Shown here piece by piece: positions 11,154 to 22,777 of a stretch of 64,000 bases of DNA. A model generated the notes under the pieces. That model saw only the letters and a list, made by a program, of their open reading frames with translations, was not told the origin of the DNA and ran no database searches. Origin of the DNA: Aplectana chamaeleonis. Its lineage: Eukaryota > Nematoda > Chromadorea > Rhabditida > Cosmocercidae. The number at the start of each line of letters is the position of its first letter. Position 1 is the stretch's first letter. The DNA is taken from contig JAPDOI010000419.1 of the NCBI GenBank assembly GCA_029168955.1, forward strand, positions 544,001 to 608,000, written 5' to 3'. The translations under genes were made by a program, and so were the position numbers.

Positions 11154-12399
11154 CGTCTAAAAGACTGTAAGCATCATGAACAACAAGCTTATGCAACACA
11201 TACATATATCTCAAGGTTTTTCAAGCCTCGCAAAACACAATGGACTACTTAGAAAGAAATTTCATAACTATGTCAAGGTTTCAGAATTTTCTCTTGCTTA
11301 GTGGTGTACTAATACATCCGGCACGGACCTCAGGTACCGATTCGCAATACTAAATGCTTAGAATCACCATATCGCCACGTTAAGACCTTCAAGTCATAAA
11401 AAGAGGGGAAAGCCTGGTCCGCGGCGATGGTCTGTACTGTGAATGTGTTGACCAAAATTCAATGCGTTATTTAGTCCTTTTGCTTCTCTGTGAATAGAAA
11501 CTTCCGAAATTAATTTTGATCTAGCTATGCCTATCGGACGAATGTGAAAAAATTGCATTTTGCTTATGCATAGGTCTTCCGTGGACAAAAAAAATGGGAA
11601 AACATCAGAGACTACGGTAACACCGTAAATATGCTGTTTCTCACACGAAAAGTGTCTAACGCTTGCGAATCAGGTGGTAATGAAAGATATAGAACACATT
11701 CATCGAGCAAAACAGAAAAACACACATCGAAGACTAACAGCGTCAAGGCCCTTCATGAACAACTATAGGAGATGATGCGCAGGGCACCCAGCGCCGGAGC
11801 TGGACCGTCCAGTGACATATGACCCACAAATAAAGCGCGAATTCTGCGATGTTTCACACTTCTAGATTGTATATTATTCTCTCTGGCTTGTAGATTATAC
11901 CCTGAAAAATTTGGAAACGATGTTGCCAGACGACAAATGAGAGATGAGTATTGAGCACCACCTTCTCATGCATTCATCTTGTATTGACCAATCTGTGAAG
12001 GAACACATGTGTTGCAATTAGTATACCGAACCAACTTGAATTCATCTATTCCCTTTTCTTAGTAATTTTTGCGAGAATGACGTTGTCGAGTGTCGTCTAC
12101 CCTAACACTGCAGTTATACGCGCCAAGTTTGGAGGCCGATGTAACCCTAACATACACTAAATATCGCAATTCGCCTAGTTAGAGTATTGTACGAGCGAGG
12201 AACCGCAGTGGGCAGAGAAAGAGCGCTCTAATGCGACGCCGCGACGCGAGCGCGCGCCCGACAGAGGCGAGGTGTGGTAGATTTACGTAGCATCGGCCTA
12301 TTTTTGCTCAAAAAACGCGTCATTTGTGTCCTTTTTATGAGTGCCTTGCTATATAGGGCACCAGATCTTCCCTAAGCCGTGGAGATATCGGAAGTGAAA

Positions 12400-12602
12400 T
12401 TAATTGTGAACACTGCCTTTAACAAAGTTTTCGAGTGTCTCTGCTGCCTTCAACTGATTTTCAGTTCTTTTAGAGAGAAATTTATTTAGAAAAACTGGAG
12501 AAGAAAGGCACTCGAAAACCAAACCTCCCGTAAGAGCCTTGACAGCATTCGACTTCGCTTCCATCATTTTAGTGAGATTCAGCTTCGCATTGCATTCAAT
12601 TC
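12400..12602 (-). CDS. Orphan exon ending inside a MITE terminal repeat
   Basis: Acceptor GGTTTTTAG at 12603 is followed by 66 open codons: IECNAKLNLTKMMEAKSNAV, then GGLVFECLSSPVFLNKFLSK, then TENQLKAAETLENF, and finally VKGSVHN and a stop. The last residues and the stop come from a TTAA-type terminal repeat (AGGCAGTGTTCACAAT, minus strand). Composition looks coding, but upstream exons were not found. It may be the last exon of another minus-strand gene or a gene broken by the insertion. Confidence 0.45.
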
Positions 12603-13089
12603 CTAAAAACCGTCATCCGCAAAAATGGAAAGGACCAGCAGGAAAGCGAGAAAAGAGGAACCCATGAACACAACACAACACAAGACAACATGAACTGACA
12701 AATGACGAGAAATGACAATGAAATGACAAATGACGCGGATCGATAAATTGACCCGCCAAAACGTGCAGACGCCAGTTCAAACGAATTCATGCACGTTCAG
12801 GAGGACAGTCGTTTCAGGACCAAGCGATATTCCTCAGAGTCGGACCCTTTAACGGCTTCAAGCCTTCATTGAGTGGGTAATCTCAGAAAATGAAACAACA
12901 TATCGCAGCGGGGGATGGGCGTTGTGGATACTGCAACTGACCACGCCCATTTTTTCGTGCCGAAAACACTCCTGATTTCGGAAAGAGGGGGAAGCCAGGG
13001 TAGATGCTCAAATTGCGCGGCTGCACAATAAATGGGCGTGGCAAAGTGCATCGCACCACAGCCCCCGCGGCGATATAGCACAAAGTTAC

Positions 13090-13589
13090 ATGTGATTTAG
13101 AAGGCCTGGAACTGCATACTTGCGACATAAATCGCCCAATGTCCTCCATTATTTAAGTGGAGTATATTTCCAATCATCGCGTGCGTATGCTGTGCCTCCT
13201 GTTCCCCACACTTTCTCGCTGCTCTGCCCTCGCAGCGCAAACGCACGCGAAGGAGCAGAGAATCCATGCGTGTTCGCGTGTATATATGCGCGCAACTGTG
13301 CGTGTAACACGCACACACGAACTGAGTGCCTGCGTGCGTATAATTGCGCGCGCAAACAACCGTGCGCCAAAGCTCAATGGTTTACTCGTGTTTGAGTGAG
13401 CGTGTGAGTCTGCGCACATGCGCGTGTACATGTATGAGCAACCGTGCTAGCGTGTGTGCGCGCAAAGCGTATAGCACAGCGCGATGATGTGCTTGTGTTT
13501 GCGCACGCGTGTGCCAGTTATTAGGCGCACGCGTGGGCGCAAATATATATTCACAGGCGTGCATGTGCGTGCATGTATGAGAGCGCAAC
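13090..13589. repeat. Degenerate CG/TG-rich flank of the satellite
   Basis: Diverged GTGCGTGT and GCGCGCAAA motifs lead into the array. No gene is seen. Confidence 0.5.
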
Positions 13590-14790
13590 TGTGTAGGTGA
13601 GGGAGCACATGGATTTGCTCGCGTTAATGTGCGCGTGCGACGACGCGCACATGCGCGTGAACAATTGTGCTCTCGTGTGTGTGCGCAAGCATCTACGCGC
13701 AAAAGCGCAAGTGTTTGCTCGTGTTAATGTGCGCGTGAGATACGCGCACATGCGCGTGAACAATTGTGCTCGCGTGTGTGCGCGCAAGCATCTACGCACA
13801 AAAGCGCAAGGGTTTGCTCGCGTTAATGTGCGCGTGCGACGACGCGCACCTGCGCGTGAACAATTGTGCTCGCGTGTGTGTGCGCAAGCATCTACGCGCA
13901 AAAGCGCAAGTGTTTGTTCGTGTTAATGTGCGCGTGCGACTACGCGCACATGCGCGTGAACAATTGTGCTCGCGTGTGCGCGCAAGCATCTACGCGCAAA
14001 AGCGCAAGGGTTTGCTCGCGTTAGAGTGAGCGTGTAAATACGCGTACATGCGCGTGAACAATTGTGCTCGCGTGTGTGCGCGCAAGCACCTACGCGCGAA
14101 AGCGCAAGGGTTTGCTCGCGTTTGAGTGCGCGTGTAAATACGCGCTCAGGCCCGTGAAAAATTGTGCTCGCGTCTGTGCGCAAGCACCTACGCGCAAAAG
14201 CGCAAGTGTTTGCTAGTGTTATTGTGCGCGTGCGACTACGCGCACATGCGCGTGAACAATTGTGCTCGCGTGTGTGCGCGCAAGCATCTACGCGCAAAAG
14301 CGCAAGGGTTTGCTCGCGTTAGAGTGAGCGTGTAAATACGCGCACATGCGCGTGAACAATTGTGCTCGCGTGTGTGCGCGCAAGCACCTACGCGCAAAAG
14401 CGCAAGGGTTTGCTCGCGTTAGAGTGAGCGTGCGATTACGCGCGTGCGTGAACAATTGTGCTCGCGTGTGTGCGCGCAAGCATCTACGCGCAAAAGCGCA
14501 AGGGTTTGCTCGCGTTAGAGTGAGCGTGCGACTACGCGCACATGTGCGTGAACAATTGTGCTCGCGTGTGTGCGCGCAAGCATCTACGCGCGAAAGCGCA
14601 AGGGTTTGCTCGCGTTAGAGTGAGCGTGCGACTACGCGCACATGCGCGTAAACATTTGTGCTCGCGTGTGTGCGCGCAAGCATCTACGCGCAAAAGCGCA
14701 AGGGTTTGCTCGCGTTTGAGTGCGCGTGTAAATACGCGCTTAGGCGCGTGAACATTTGTGCTCGCGTGTGTGCGCGAGTAAACATTGACG
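13590..14790. repeat. CG-rich 100-bp satellite, about 12 units
   Basis: The anchor CAATTGTGCTCGCGTG recurs at 13662, 13761, 13861, 13961, 14059, 14159, 14257, 14357, 14453, 14553, 14653 and 14753, a spacing of 96-100 bases. Units are alternating purine-pyrimidine with many CGCG and GTGTGCGCGC runs. Both strands stay open because the repeat lacks stops; this is not coding. Confidence 0.92.
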
Positions 14791-15608
14791 CGTACTAACA
14801 CGATGATGTGCTTGGTGTTTCTGCATGCGTTTGGGCCAGTTCATGAGCGCTCACAAGAGCCCCTGCAAGCGCGCGTACCTGTATAAATGCGCGGTCACAC
14901 GTGTGCATGCGCGCAAGCGCATACACGTGTTTTCGCAAACGTTCGTGAGTGTGGGCGCGGTGAGCGCATTTGTGTAAGTGTGCACCCAGCTGCGACACGT
15001 GACCGCACCCGCGCATATCAGGCGTATTGATTTCCGGTAGATATAGATGATTGGCGCTCCAGAGCGTGACCAGTCGTGCGAAGCATGAAGCTGGCCTTAG
15101 TGCGCCTGGATGCGCTCGTGCGATTGCTGGTAGGAGCGTATGTGCGTGCGTACATGCGTTTTCAGCGTCGTTTGGGGCTTCCCAATGACAAATTCGGGTT
15201 AAAAGCGTTAATTCCTGTATCTGGCCGATTTCACAACTTTTCTGGAAGATTACGAGAAGTTTCTGGAGAATTACGGAGAAATCTTGTAGTAAATGTCCGA
15301 TAATCTGACAGAATCGGCTCAATCCGAAGATTACGGGGGATTCTCCAGTAAGTTTTCCGTAAACTTCCGTAAACTTTTGGTAATTGCACGTTTACCAGTA
15401 ATTACAGGGAAACTTCTGGTAAAGCTCTGGTACTTTTCGGACCTGAGTAGCGCGAAAGATCCTCTTAGAGGCTCCGTTTGGAGAAATCGCTCGAGTCGAC
15501 GGGAGTTCGCAAAAGAACAGGGGCATCAGAAGCTCAAGACATGGCCTCGAGGGAAGACCTCAAGATGTGGCAATTGAACCAATACGCTTTTAGTACAAAT
15601 TAACTTAC

Positions 15609-15670
15609 CGAAATTTAGATGAGGCCACACATGGTGGACTTCTCCAAAGCATGCTGATGAAAAAGGACAT
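15609..15670 (-). CDS. Orphan exon candidate
   Basis: Acceptor ATAGTTAG and a perfect GTAAGT donor bound 62 bases. One frame starts directly with ATG (MSFFISMLWRSPPCVASSKF); another reads CPFSSACFGEVHHVWPHLNF and could continue in phase into an open stretch just downstream (15576 and below). No neighbouring exon is secure. Confidence 0.35.
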
Positions 15671-16069
15671 CTAACTATCTCGGGTCACGAAATGAATTCG
15701 GCCGAATTGAGCCTTCACAGTTACTGTTGTTGTTAGCATCTGTAAAACATGGTAGAATATAATCTCTCTAGCATACCAATCGCGTCTCAGCCAAAGAGCT
15801 GTACCCTGTACTTCTTGATTGTGTTATGATTTAGTTGCGCATTGAATAAAAACTGAGATCAAAGTTTAGAAGTTGTGCTTATTAGTTCTGTAATCAAGTT
15901 GGTTTCTTTTTAATTTGAGTTTGGTGCCCTCAATGCTGTGTGAGTCAGTCAAAAATGATATTAGTTGCGCAAAAATAGAAATTCGACTTTGGTGCAGGTC
16001 GAATTAGTGGAGAAATTCAGGTTCACATATATTCTCTGGTTCCGAGCCAAATTTTCTCTGTTCCCTCGC

Positions 16070-16155
16070 GCGCTTGTGCGGAACGAGGGTAGAGACAGCG
16101 AGAAAGTGTGGAGAGAAGGAGACGCAGCGTACGCACGCAGGCGCACGCGATGACA
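16070..16155 (+). repeat. Dispersed GAGACAG/ACGCACGC repeat
   Basis: One of six related copies: 13190-13255 (-), 16070-16155 (+), 20165-20265 (-), 29685-29785 (-), 35390-35500 (+), 56315-56440 (+). The last two are near-identical over about 110 bp (TTCCTACGCGTGCTGGTGCG). A short interspersed element is possible. Confidence 0.6.
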
Positions 16156-16419
16156 GAAGTAAATTTCACTCGGAAACAGAGGATACCTACATTTATTCGA
16201 TATTGCCGGCTCCGTTGTGAATTTTAAGGATTCTGCTATTTCCGAAAGGCGCGTGAGTGAAAATGTGTTGCTCAGGTAGATTTTTCAAGTATAGAGAAAC
16301 ATTTCCCATGTCGGCCGGGGCGGGAACTTTTTGAAGAATTGAGGCTACAGTACCCCTAAAAAGTCTCATCTAATGGCCTTTCCGCGAATAATGTTTTTAA
16401 ACGTTTTTCGTCTTTGCCT

Positions 16420-17140
16420 CAGCGAATCTTGATGAAACTTTAGTACGTTACAGGGCATCACGACCCTTGCTTTACTAGTATGTTATAGGGCATCACGACC
16501 CTTGCTTTACACATACACAAAATTGGTTTTTGAGCGTCCATTTCCTAACTATAGACTTTATTTTTCAATGTGTTGTATTATTTCAAATATGGACTATTAC
16601 CACGAAACATGGCTATTCCGATTCCAGACCCGTAGCAGTTATTCGCTTTTCGGAGGTCTTCGGAAATGTCTTATGACTTTGTGAGAAATTGTCTCTATCG
16701 AAATTTTTCTAGAAGTAAAGTCGAAAGAAAATTATGCGATATTGCACCGATCAAGTATCTCTCTTTGACGTCATCGGAAGAAAGCGAAATTCATGAGTCA
16801 GCTGTACTTGAAACACAGCTAACACATATTTTGAAATGATTCTGGATTAAATATTTTTTTCAGAGGTGAATTCTGAAATTAACCTCAACCGGTCCAATTT
16901 TTGGTCTTTAGAAAAATTTGATAGAGGCTATTTCCCACAAGTTGTACAGCGGTTGGAATGGCGAATAACTGCTATGAGTTTGGAATTGGAATAGCTGTTT
17001 CTGAGGGAATAGTCCTACCGCAAAAATGATAAAAATTCATATTTAAATTTGTACGCTCAAACAGCAATTTTGTATAGGTGTAAAGCGAGGGTTGTGTTGC
17101 CCTACAGCATACTGGAAGTTTCATCAAGTTTCGCCAAGGC
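16420..17140. repeat. 720-bp palindromic element
   Basis: Left and right halves are inverted copies (CTTGATGAAACTT near the left tip, AAGTTTCATCAAG near the right). The left arm has an extra direct duplication of about 43 bases (GGGCATCACGACCCTTGCTT). Confidence 0.78.
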
Positions 17141-17262
17141 AAGCCAAGTGCTGTCTTAAGGTTTCAAGTTCAAGAAAGGTTACAGTACTGAACTCAACAG
17201 GTTGATTTAGAATATCGATAAATGAAGGATAGGTGGCCGAACTTCTAGGGTACCTCAATTTG

Positions 17263-17327
17263 CTATTTCAGAACAGCTTTGTCTACTGGAAAGCTCTTCG
17301 CATCGGAAGCAGTAAGATCAGTCTTGC
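17263..17327 (-). CDS. Gene 2 exon 7 (stop)
   Basis: Acceptor TTTCGAG, phase 1, ending in TAG. It reads KTDLTASDAKSFPVDKAVLK. Confidence 0.62.
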
Positions 17328-18659
17328 CTCGAAACCCGCAAGTAAATATGAATGTAAATTATGTATCGATTGAAGAATAAGTGACGGACTTGGGCTTGAA
17401 AATGCCGCTTCGATCCGGAAAATGTTTTAGAATCAGAACTGGTCGGAGACGGAGACTGATTTTATCGTGATACTTCCTTTAATGGTAAAATTAAGGTACT
17501 TCATCACGCCCTTTGAAAGCATACCAGCTCGCATTCTCTCTCCTAGTTTCTCTTGAATCATCTCAGAGGCCAACTTTGAGGAATGGGACTGACAACCATA
17601 CGGTTTAGGTATCTCCGCATTCGCGTTCAGTCCGCAAAGTGCACGCTGATTGTGAAAGAGTGTTGCGGCGCGGTTTGAAGGCCTCTCAGGCAGAGATGTG
17701 GGATGACCCGGGAGGTTTTTACCTTTTCCGCCTCGGCAAAAAAGGTAAAACTGCCCGAATGATCCCACAGCCCAGTCTGAGGGGCCTCGCAACCACGCCG
17801 GAACATGCCTTCGCAATCAGCGTGCACTTTGCGGACTGAAACGGGAATGCGTAGATGAGTTGTATTTCCAATGTGGTTCTATGAAAACCCGTACCCATCG
17901 CGATTCCATGTCTTGCTTCATCCAGCACATCGTCACCAGGGAAAGTAGAAATATTCTAAACATCTAATATTTAGATTTCTAAAAAGTGGAACTCGAAAAC
18001 CAAAAGCTTCAAAGTTTCTGGCAGCTGGATCGCTGCTTCGAGAGCACAAATTACATCCGGTACCCTGAAAATCAAAAAATAATCAGAATAAATATTCTTT
18101 AAGTGACGATAGTCCATTTCGATGGAATCCTGATATGTGGTATTTTCGATAGCCGACTTTTGACAATAATCGATTGTCTAGAGTTTCGAGATTAACTCTT
18201 CGTTAATACTCGAATATCTTGTGTTATCGATATTCGACTTTCGATAATATTCGAATATTTGGATTTTTCGATTAATCGACAATTCGAAGAAATAGTTGAA
18301 TAAAATATTCGATTAATTATTCAGGTGAATATTCATATGACCAATACTTGAAATTTCGGCAATTGGCACAGTAAAATGGCGGAAAAGTTTTGCCACAACT
18401 TGCTATTTTGGCTTATTGTGTTCATAATCCGCTCACGTCCTGGTACAACCCAGTTGATTTGGATAGTTTCTGTATTCGGCGAATCTGAAAATGCTCGCCA
18501 AACCATACCCTTGCCATTCTCCATCAGCTGTTGCTATGGTCTCCATGGAAACATCGGCTGCCGCGCGAACTCTCACCTTTGCAGTTCTGCCTCATTGCTG
18601 CGTGTATTGGTAATTTTATTGTTTTCCCGAATGAATGTGTAAAACCACGAAATGTTCAT
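17263..18659 (-). CDS. Gene 2: unrecognised 165-aa protein in seven exons
   Basis: Coding segments in transcript order: 18659-18577, 18484-18437, 18064-18001, 17955-17895, 17835-17723, 17588-17525, 17327-17263. They total 498 bases, 166 codons with the stop, and every junction is phase-consistent with AG/GT borders. The start ATG is preceded by an in-frame stop and by a GAATAG acceptor at 18664, possibly for a spliced leader. Readable blocks are ELQR-FAEYRNYPNQLGCTRT, VPDVICALEAAIQLPETLKL, FPGDDVLDEARHGIAM, VRKVHADCEGMFRRG, FTFFAEAEK, LASEMIQEKLGERMRAG and DAKSFPVDKAVLK. Codon content and helices look natural. No membrane segment or known motif is recognised. One intron is only 45 bases. Exon 5 sits in a near-palindrome with an inverted copy of itself, and a TTAA-type terminal repeat starts just after exon 6. 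Confidence 0.7.
17525..17588 (-). CDS. Gene 2 exon 6
   Basis: Acceptor GGTTGTCAG, donor GTATGC, phase 0 to 1. It reads SHSSKLASEMIQEKLGERMR. Confidence 0.68.
17631..17744 (+). pseudogene. Inverted copy of gene 2 exon 5 on the opposite strand
   Basis: Plus-strand mirror of exon 5 with its own CGTTCAG acceptor and GTAAAA donor, 114 bases. It reads RKVHADCERVLRRGLKASQA then MWDDPGGFYLF, clearly related to exon 5 but diverged at many residues. One base longer than exon 5. No plus-strand partner exons were recognised, so it is probably inert. Confidence 0.65.
17723..17835 (-). CDS. Gene 2 exon 5 (one arm of an inverted exon pair)
   Basis: Acceptor CCGTTTCAG, donor GTAAAA, phase 1 to 0, 113 bases. 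It reads RKVHADCEGMFRRGCEAPQT and GLWDHSGSFTFFAEAEK. Without it, exons 4 and 6 would be out of phase, which supports it. It overlaps by 22 bases, tail to tail, with an inverted copy on the plus strand. Confidence 0.7.
17895..17955 (-). CDS. Gene 2 exon 4
   Basis: Acceptor ATGTTTAG after a 45-base intron, donor GTACGG. It reads NISTFPGDDVLDEARHGIAM. Confidence 0.65.
18001..18064 (-). CDS. Gene 2 exon 3
   Basis: Acceptor TGATTTTCAG, donor GTTTTC, phase 2 to 0. It reads VPDVICALEAAIQLPETLKL. Confidence 0.68.
18090..18330. repeat. AT-rich TTCGAATA palindromic repeats
   Basis: Scattered TTCGAATATT cores in gene 2 intron 2. Member of the family seen at 36.6, 41.7, 45.4 and 46.4 kb. Confidence 0.55.
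18437..18484 (-). CDS. Gene 2 exon 2
   Basis: Acceptor CATTTTCAG, donor GTGAGC, 48 bases. It reads FAEYRNYPNQLGCTR. Confidence 0.68.
18577..18659 (-). CDS. Gene 2 exon 1
   Basis: ATG start, donor GTGAGA, phase 2. It reads MNISWFYTFIRENNKITNTR then SNEAELQ. Confidence 0.6.
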
Positions 18660-19006
18660 TCAGCTATTCAACACATAATTCAAATCTGTCTTATTCCTGG
18701 TGTGATAATTTTCAGAAGAAAATTTTCTTTTGCTAAAAAGTCAGCAAACCTCTTTCATTATTAGAGTTAAAGCTGATATCCCTATTTACTGTGTCACACA
18801 GCCGTGAATAAACGGTTTTCTACAAATATTATTTCTCCGCTGCATTCCACTTTAGAGGCCCATAGTTGTTTTTTTTCTTGCAATTTGTTTTATGTTAACA
18901 TTTTTATAAAACTTAACACTTTTGCGAAGCTTTGTTCCCGAATCTCACATGAATCGATCCGTTGCCTTCATTACGGAAATCCCTGTCCTGCTCTGCCCTA
19001 CCGCCT

Positions 19007-19082
19007 TTAGGTTTTGGTCCACTTATCATGTACATCAGGCATGAATTTATCAGCAAGAAATGTCGCCATTTCCAGAATCGCA
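19007..19082 (-). CDS. Possible terminal exon of an unknown gene
   Basis: After a GGCAG acceptor the frame reads AILEMATFLADKFMPDVHDK then WTKT and stop. It looks coding but no upstream exon with a credible intron was found, and gene 2 appears to start downstream of it. Confidence 0.25.
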
Positions 19083-20631
19083 CTGCCTATACATAAGTAA
19101 TGTACACAATCCTACTGATTTGCATGTTCCTCGAGATAAAAATTATGGCCCAAAAGCGGGCTGAAATTTCGAAAATTTACTTTTTTAAGCATGGAGATTT
19201 CAGGAAATTTTGAGTGAATTTTTCTCCATTTCCTACTGGAACTCTTTATGTGCTCTCTTTCTCGACCTACTTTCCACGCACAAGGGAGTGACCAGACCGG
19301 TTTGTTAGAACCACCAATGCAGCCGTGTTTTTCTGATCCACTGCCTTCCACGTTCGAGCTTTATTTTGGGCGCTCAAGTAATAATAACAAAAAGTTATCA
19401 GAAAGTTACAAGCTTGGTAGGTATAATAACAGTTATCCACCGTTAACAGTCCTGAACTTCTACGATATTGAAAATAGGCCTCATATTCGTGTGTAGCACC
19501 CGAATTCCTTTTCGAAAGAGTTTGAGCGGCGGAGCAACATTTTTAATTTTTTCATAAAAATATTCATTATTACGCGGGCAGATAAAATGGTGTTTCTACC
19601 ATTACCCGGAAGCAGTGTATTAGAAAACGGCTGTATGCGTAGTTCTGATAAAGGGTACCGTCACTCCCTTATTTGAAGCAAAACACACAAATTATTTGAA
19701 GACTACACACAACGGACTACAAAGGATCGTGGATACACGCAATGGATCGTGCAGTTACTATTTTTTAGTAGTGAATTACGTTTCAATATTCATAGGGTTT
19801 CACACCAGAGAGAACCCGTGTCCACACTGCCCACCCACGCCACACACTCATTATTTTTTGAAGTTTCAAGATATGGGGTCTTTCTTGAATACGAATAGGT
19901 TCTTTCTAATATAACCTACTTACATTCACAGTAGTTAAGCCTTCTGAGCGTTCCTAGTTATTTTACAAGAATCTCTGGGAAAGACACTTTTCGAAATTTT
20001 AATCTTCTGTGGTTAGAAAGAAAATTTTCCAAACTTCGCTAGGAGGGGTTGTAAACGATGCTTATCACGAACAAGATGTCCTCTAGAAAAAAATTGCAGC
20101 ACCAGTTATCCGAATAGCTATCCTAGATAGTAGGTATCGTCTGTAAAACTTCGTTTTTCTCACGACTCAAGGCGCGGGTGGCGTAGGCGATTCTGCTCCT
20201 TCCGTCTGTCATGCGCTCTCTCACTGTCTCTAACTGCCGCTCCGCACCAGTACTTGTAGAAACCATGAGAACTTCGCGGTTTTAGAGCCTTTAAAAGATT
20301 CAAAGTTTGCTGCCTTAGCACTGAGCTGCTGCACAAGGATATGACGTTTCCTTTAAAATTTCCAATGAGGCTTCAGTAGGCTGTGGTAGGTTGGTTAGCC
20401 CTTCCCCAACGTCTCATGTTTTTTGAAAACTTCGTCCGAGGGGTGTTGTAGGGGCTGAAGTTCAGCCGTCTGTCAACCTCAGTGCAATTTGAAGTGCTGA
20501 ACAATAAGCTGATGTTTATTTCACAATTTTGAATAGAATATCCGTCGGCTGTAGTTTGGTATCCGTTAGTAAATGCTTTAGGTTTTAGTCCGACTTCGCC
20601 CTGGTGGTTATTTCGGGGCGAGGGGGGGGGG

Positions 20632-20646
20632 GGGGGTGGTATGGAT
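20632..20646 (+). repeat. Run of 15 G
   Basis: An uninterrupted poly-G tract after CGGGGCGA. It could form a G-quadruplex and is a likely site of length error. Confidence 0.85.
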
Positions 20647-22769
20647 GGTGAACTCGAATCCGATCCCCATTTTCAGATTTCTGATGAGATTTTCGTTGGT
20701 TGTAACTGACAAAACTTTGTAGGTTAAAGTTTTTGAGTCCACCGACAATTTGCCGTGAGGTTATTAGGGCATCACGTGTCCGAAGCTCGTAAATTTTTCA
20801 AATTTCAATTTTTAAGGTTGGTTTCGGACGTCACAATCCTAACTATGCTTTGTACCCTACCGAAATTTTCGAAAGCTGAGAGACAAACGTCGAAATCGTG
20901 GCCAACATGCGCGAAAATCAGCGAAAAGCCGCGTTTCAAACCACTTTGTGGATGGAAAGCTGGGATACATGCTTTCGAAAATCAGAACACTACATCTGTG
21001 AGAAAATGAATGATCAATGATCCAACATCACCATGCTCCCCTTCTCTGTGTAGCGATAAACTCTCATGTGGAACGGGGAGCGGAATAATGGCCGCCAGAG
21101 TGAAAATGGACTAGTGGCTGTGTACCATGAAGGAAACCTGCTCCAACAGAAGCGGTTCCACCAGACCGCGTGTGCACACATGTCACCCACGGAAACGATT
21201 TGCCGTGGAGCGCACCGGTCGGCCGTTTAGATTCGCCGTGGACCAGGCGGTTTCTTAAACGCACAGTACACCCTCAGACATGAATTTTGTGATTTTTATT
21301 TGATTGCGTAGCAGACCCCTCCTGTATAACTCGTGCCAAGTGCGGAATCTTCATTCCTCCAAATAAGCGAGGGACAAGTTATTAGTTTTAAGTTAGCGAG
21401 ATAGAAATTAAGCGAGATATAAGCGACCACCACAGGCCTGACCTTTTTCGCTTACCACCACGAGCCACACCCCGCACCAGGTTTCCGAACTTGATAGCGG
21501 CTAGATGGATGGATGAATTCTCAACAAGTCGTGTTTTTCAGTTCAAGGCCGGACTATCTCCTTATCCTGCCTCTGGCTCGCGCAACGATTGCAAATGAAG
21601 AGAAATGCAGGCCTGACAACTCGTCACCACTAATTCACCACCATAAAAACATAGGCAACTTTGAGAGACCATAACTCTCTGTTCATAGTGGGTGCTGGAC
21701 GATTTCAGGATAACGCTGTTGATCGGCATGTGACCCTCTCAAGATAAGCCTTAAAAACTGAAAAATAATTTTCTGGGTGTGTCCCAGCCTTTAAGTGTTA
21801 AAGCTTGCCTCGCCTGTCCTGCTAAATGTGATATTATAAACATAATTTCCTTGTCATATTCACTCAGAGATGCTATAAGACGACAAATATGAGATGAGAG
21901 CGCCTCCATTTGGAATAACAGTCATACCATATCAGAGGTAAATATCATAGGAGGAACAGATTCGAATAAAGACGAACTTTTAAGCGCATTGCTTTTCAAT
22001 CCAGTCCATTCCCAGGTGTGATTGCAAACACAGTATATGATATGAAGGGATCGTCTTTGCTAAGAGATTGTATCACTGGACGATTTGAACGAGAATTAGC
22101 ATTTTCAGGGCCTTCGAGGTGAAGTACCTTCCTTGATCTCTCAATTTTTTTCACATGACATGCCGCTCTAGAAGAGCTGGAAAAGGTGTGTCTCAATTGT
22201 TCTGGGAGTGGATAAGGCCAACCTGTGCAGAGCAACCACCAGGAGTTATTCCGTGGCGGAATAGCCGCTTGCTAAGCACTAATGCTACTATATCACGTAA
22301 CGCTAACAACGAGGCTGCAGCGCCATAGGACTACATTGAATTCCAAATCTCTTCCCGAAATAAAATTATTTCACCAGAGAAAAACTTGAAACGACATTTA
22401 GCCAACAGAGTGAATTAGAACCCTCAAAACCACAAACCTATGGTGACAGCACTCGTAAAAACATTGTAAACCCAGACATCTACCCTGATTGAGATAGCAA
22501 ATAAAACTGAAGATGCCTGTAGCTTTTCCAGCTCTTAGAAGTCTCGGCACTGGAATGAAAGTCATTTTCAGTTCTCAGTGCATAGATATGAGTGGTTGCG
22601 AACCACCGCCATCCTCTTCCATTTACCATAAAATAGCCTTCGCCGTCAAGGCTTCTGAAAGGTTCATCTGAAGCCTTCTCCAGAAATACCCCTTTGAACA
22701 AAAAATTTTTGTTGAAAATGCGCAGGAAAAGAAGCACATTGGAAGCATTTCGACTGTAGTCTATTCCAG

Positions 22770-22777
22770 AGATTGAA
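22770..22777 (+). promoter_or_regulatory. Putative trans-splice acceptor and 5' leader of che-3
   Basis: CTATTCCAG ends at 22769, eight bases before the proposed ATG. Nematode mRNAs often receive a spliced leader at such a site. This is inferred from position and sequence only. Confidence 0.35.

Larger units (their letters stand above)
18665..22769. other. Intergenic region between gene 2 and che-3
   Basis: The two genes diverge from here. Apart from the weak exon candidate at 19007-19082, it holds dispersed repeats (20165, 20410-20760), a 15-G run and fragments related to family B (21640-21810). No further gene is supported. Confidence 0.5.

Noticed and set aside
13149..14801. Many overlapping Arg/Ala/Cys-rich frames on both strands
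   Set aside because: The 100-bp satellite lacks stop codons; frames shift between units of 96-100 bases and exist on both strands.
14795..15322. 175-codon minus-strand frame
   Set aside because: It runs through degenerate CG/TG repeats and the 15.2-kb minisatellite relative, with no splice support.
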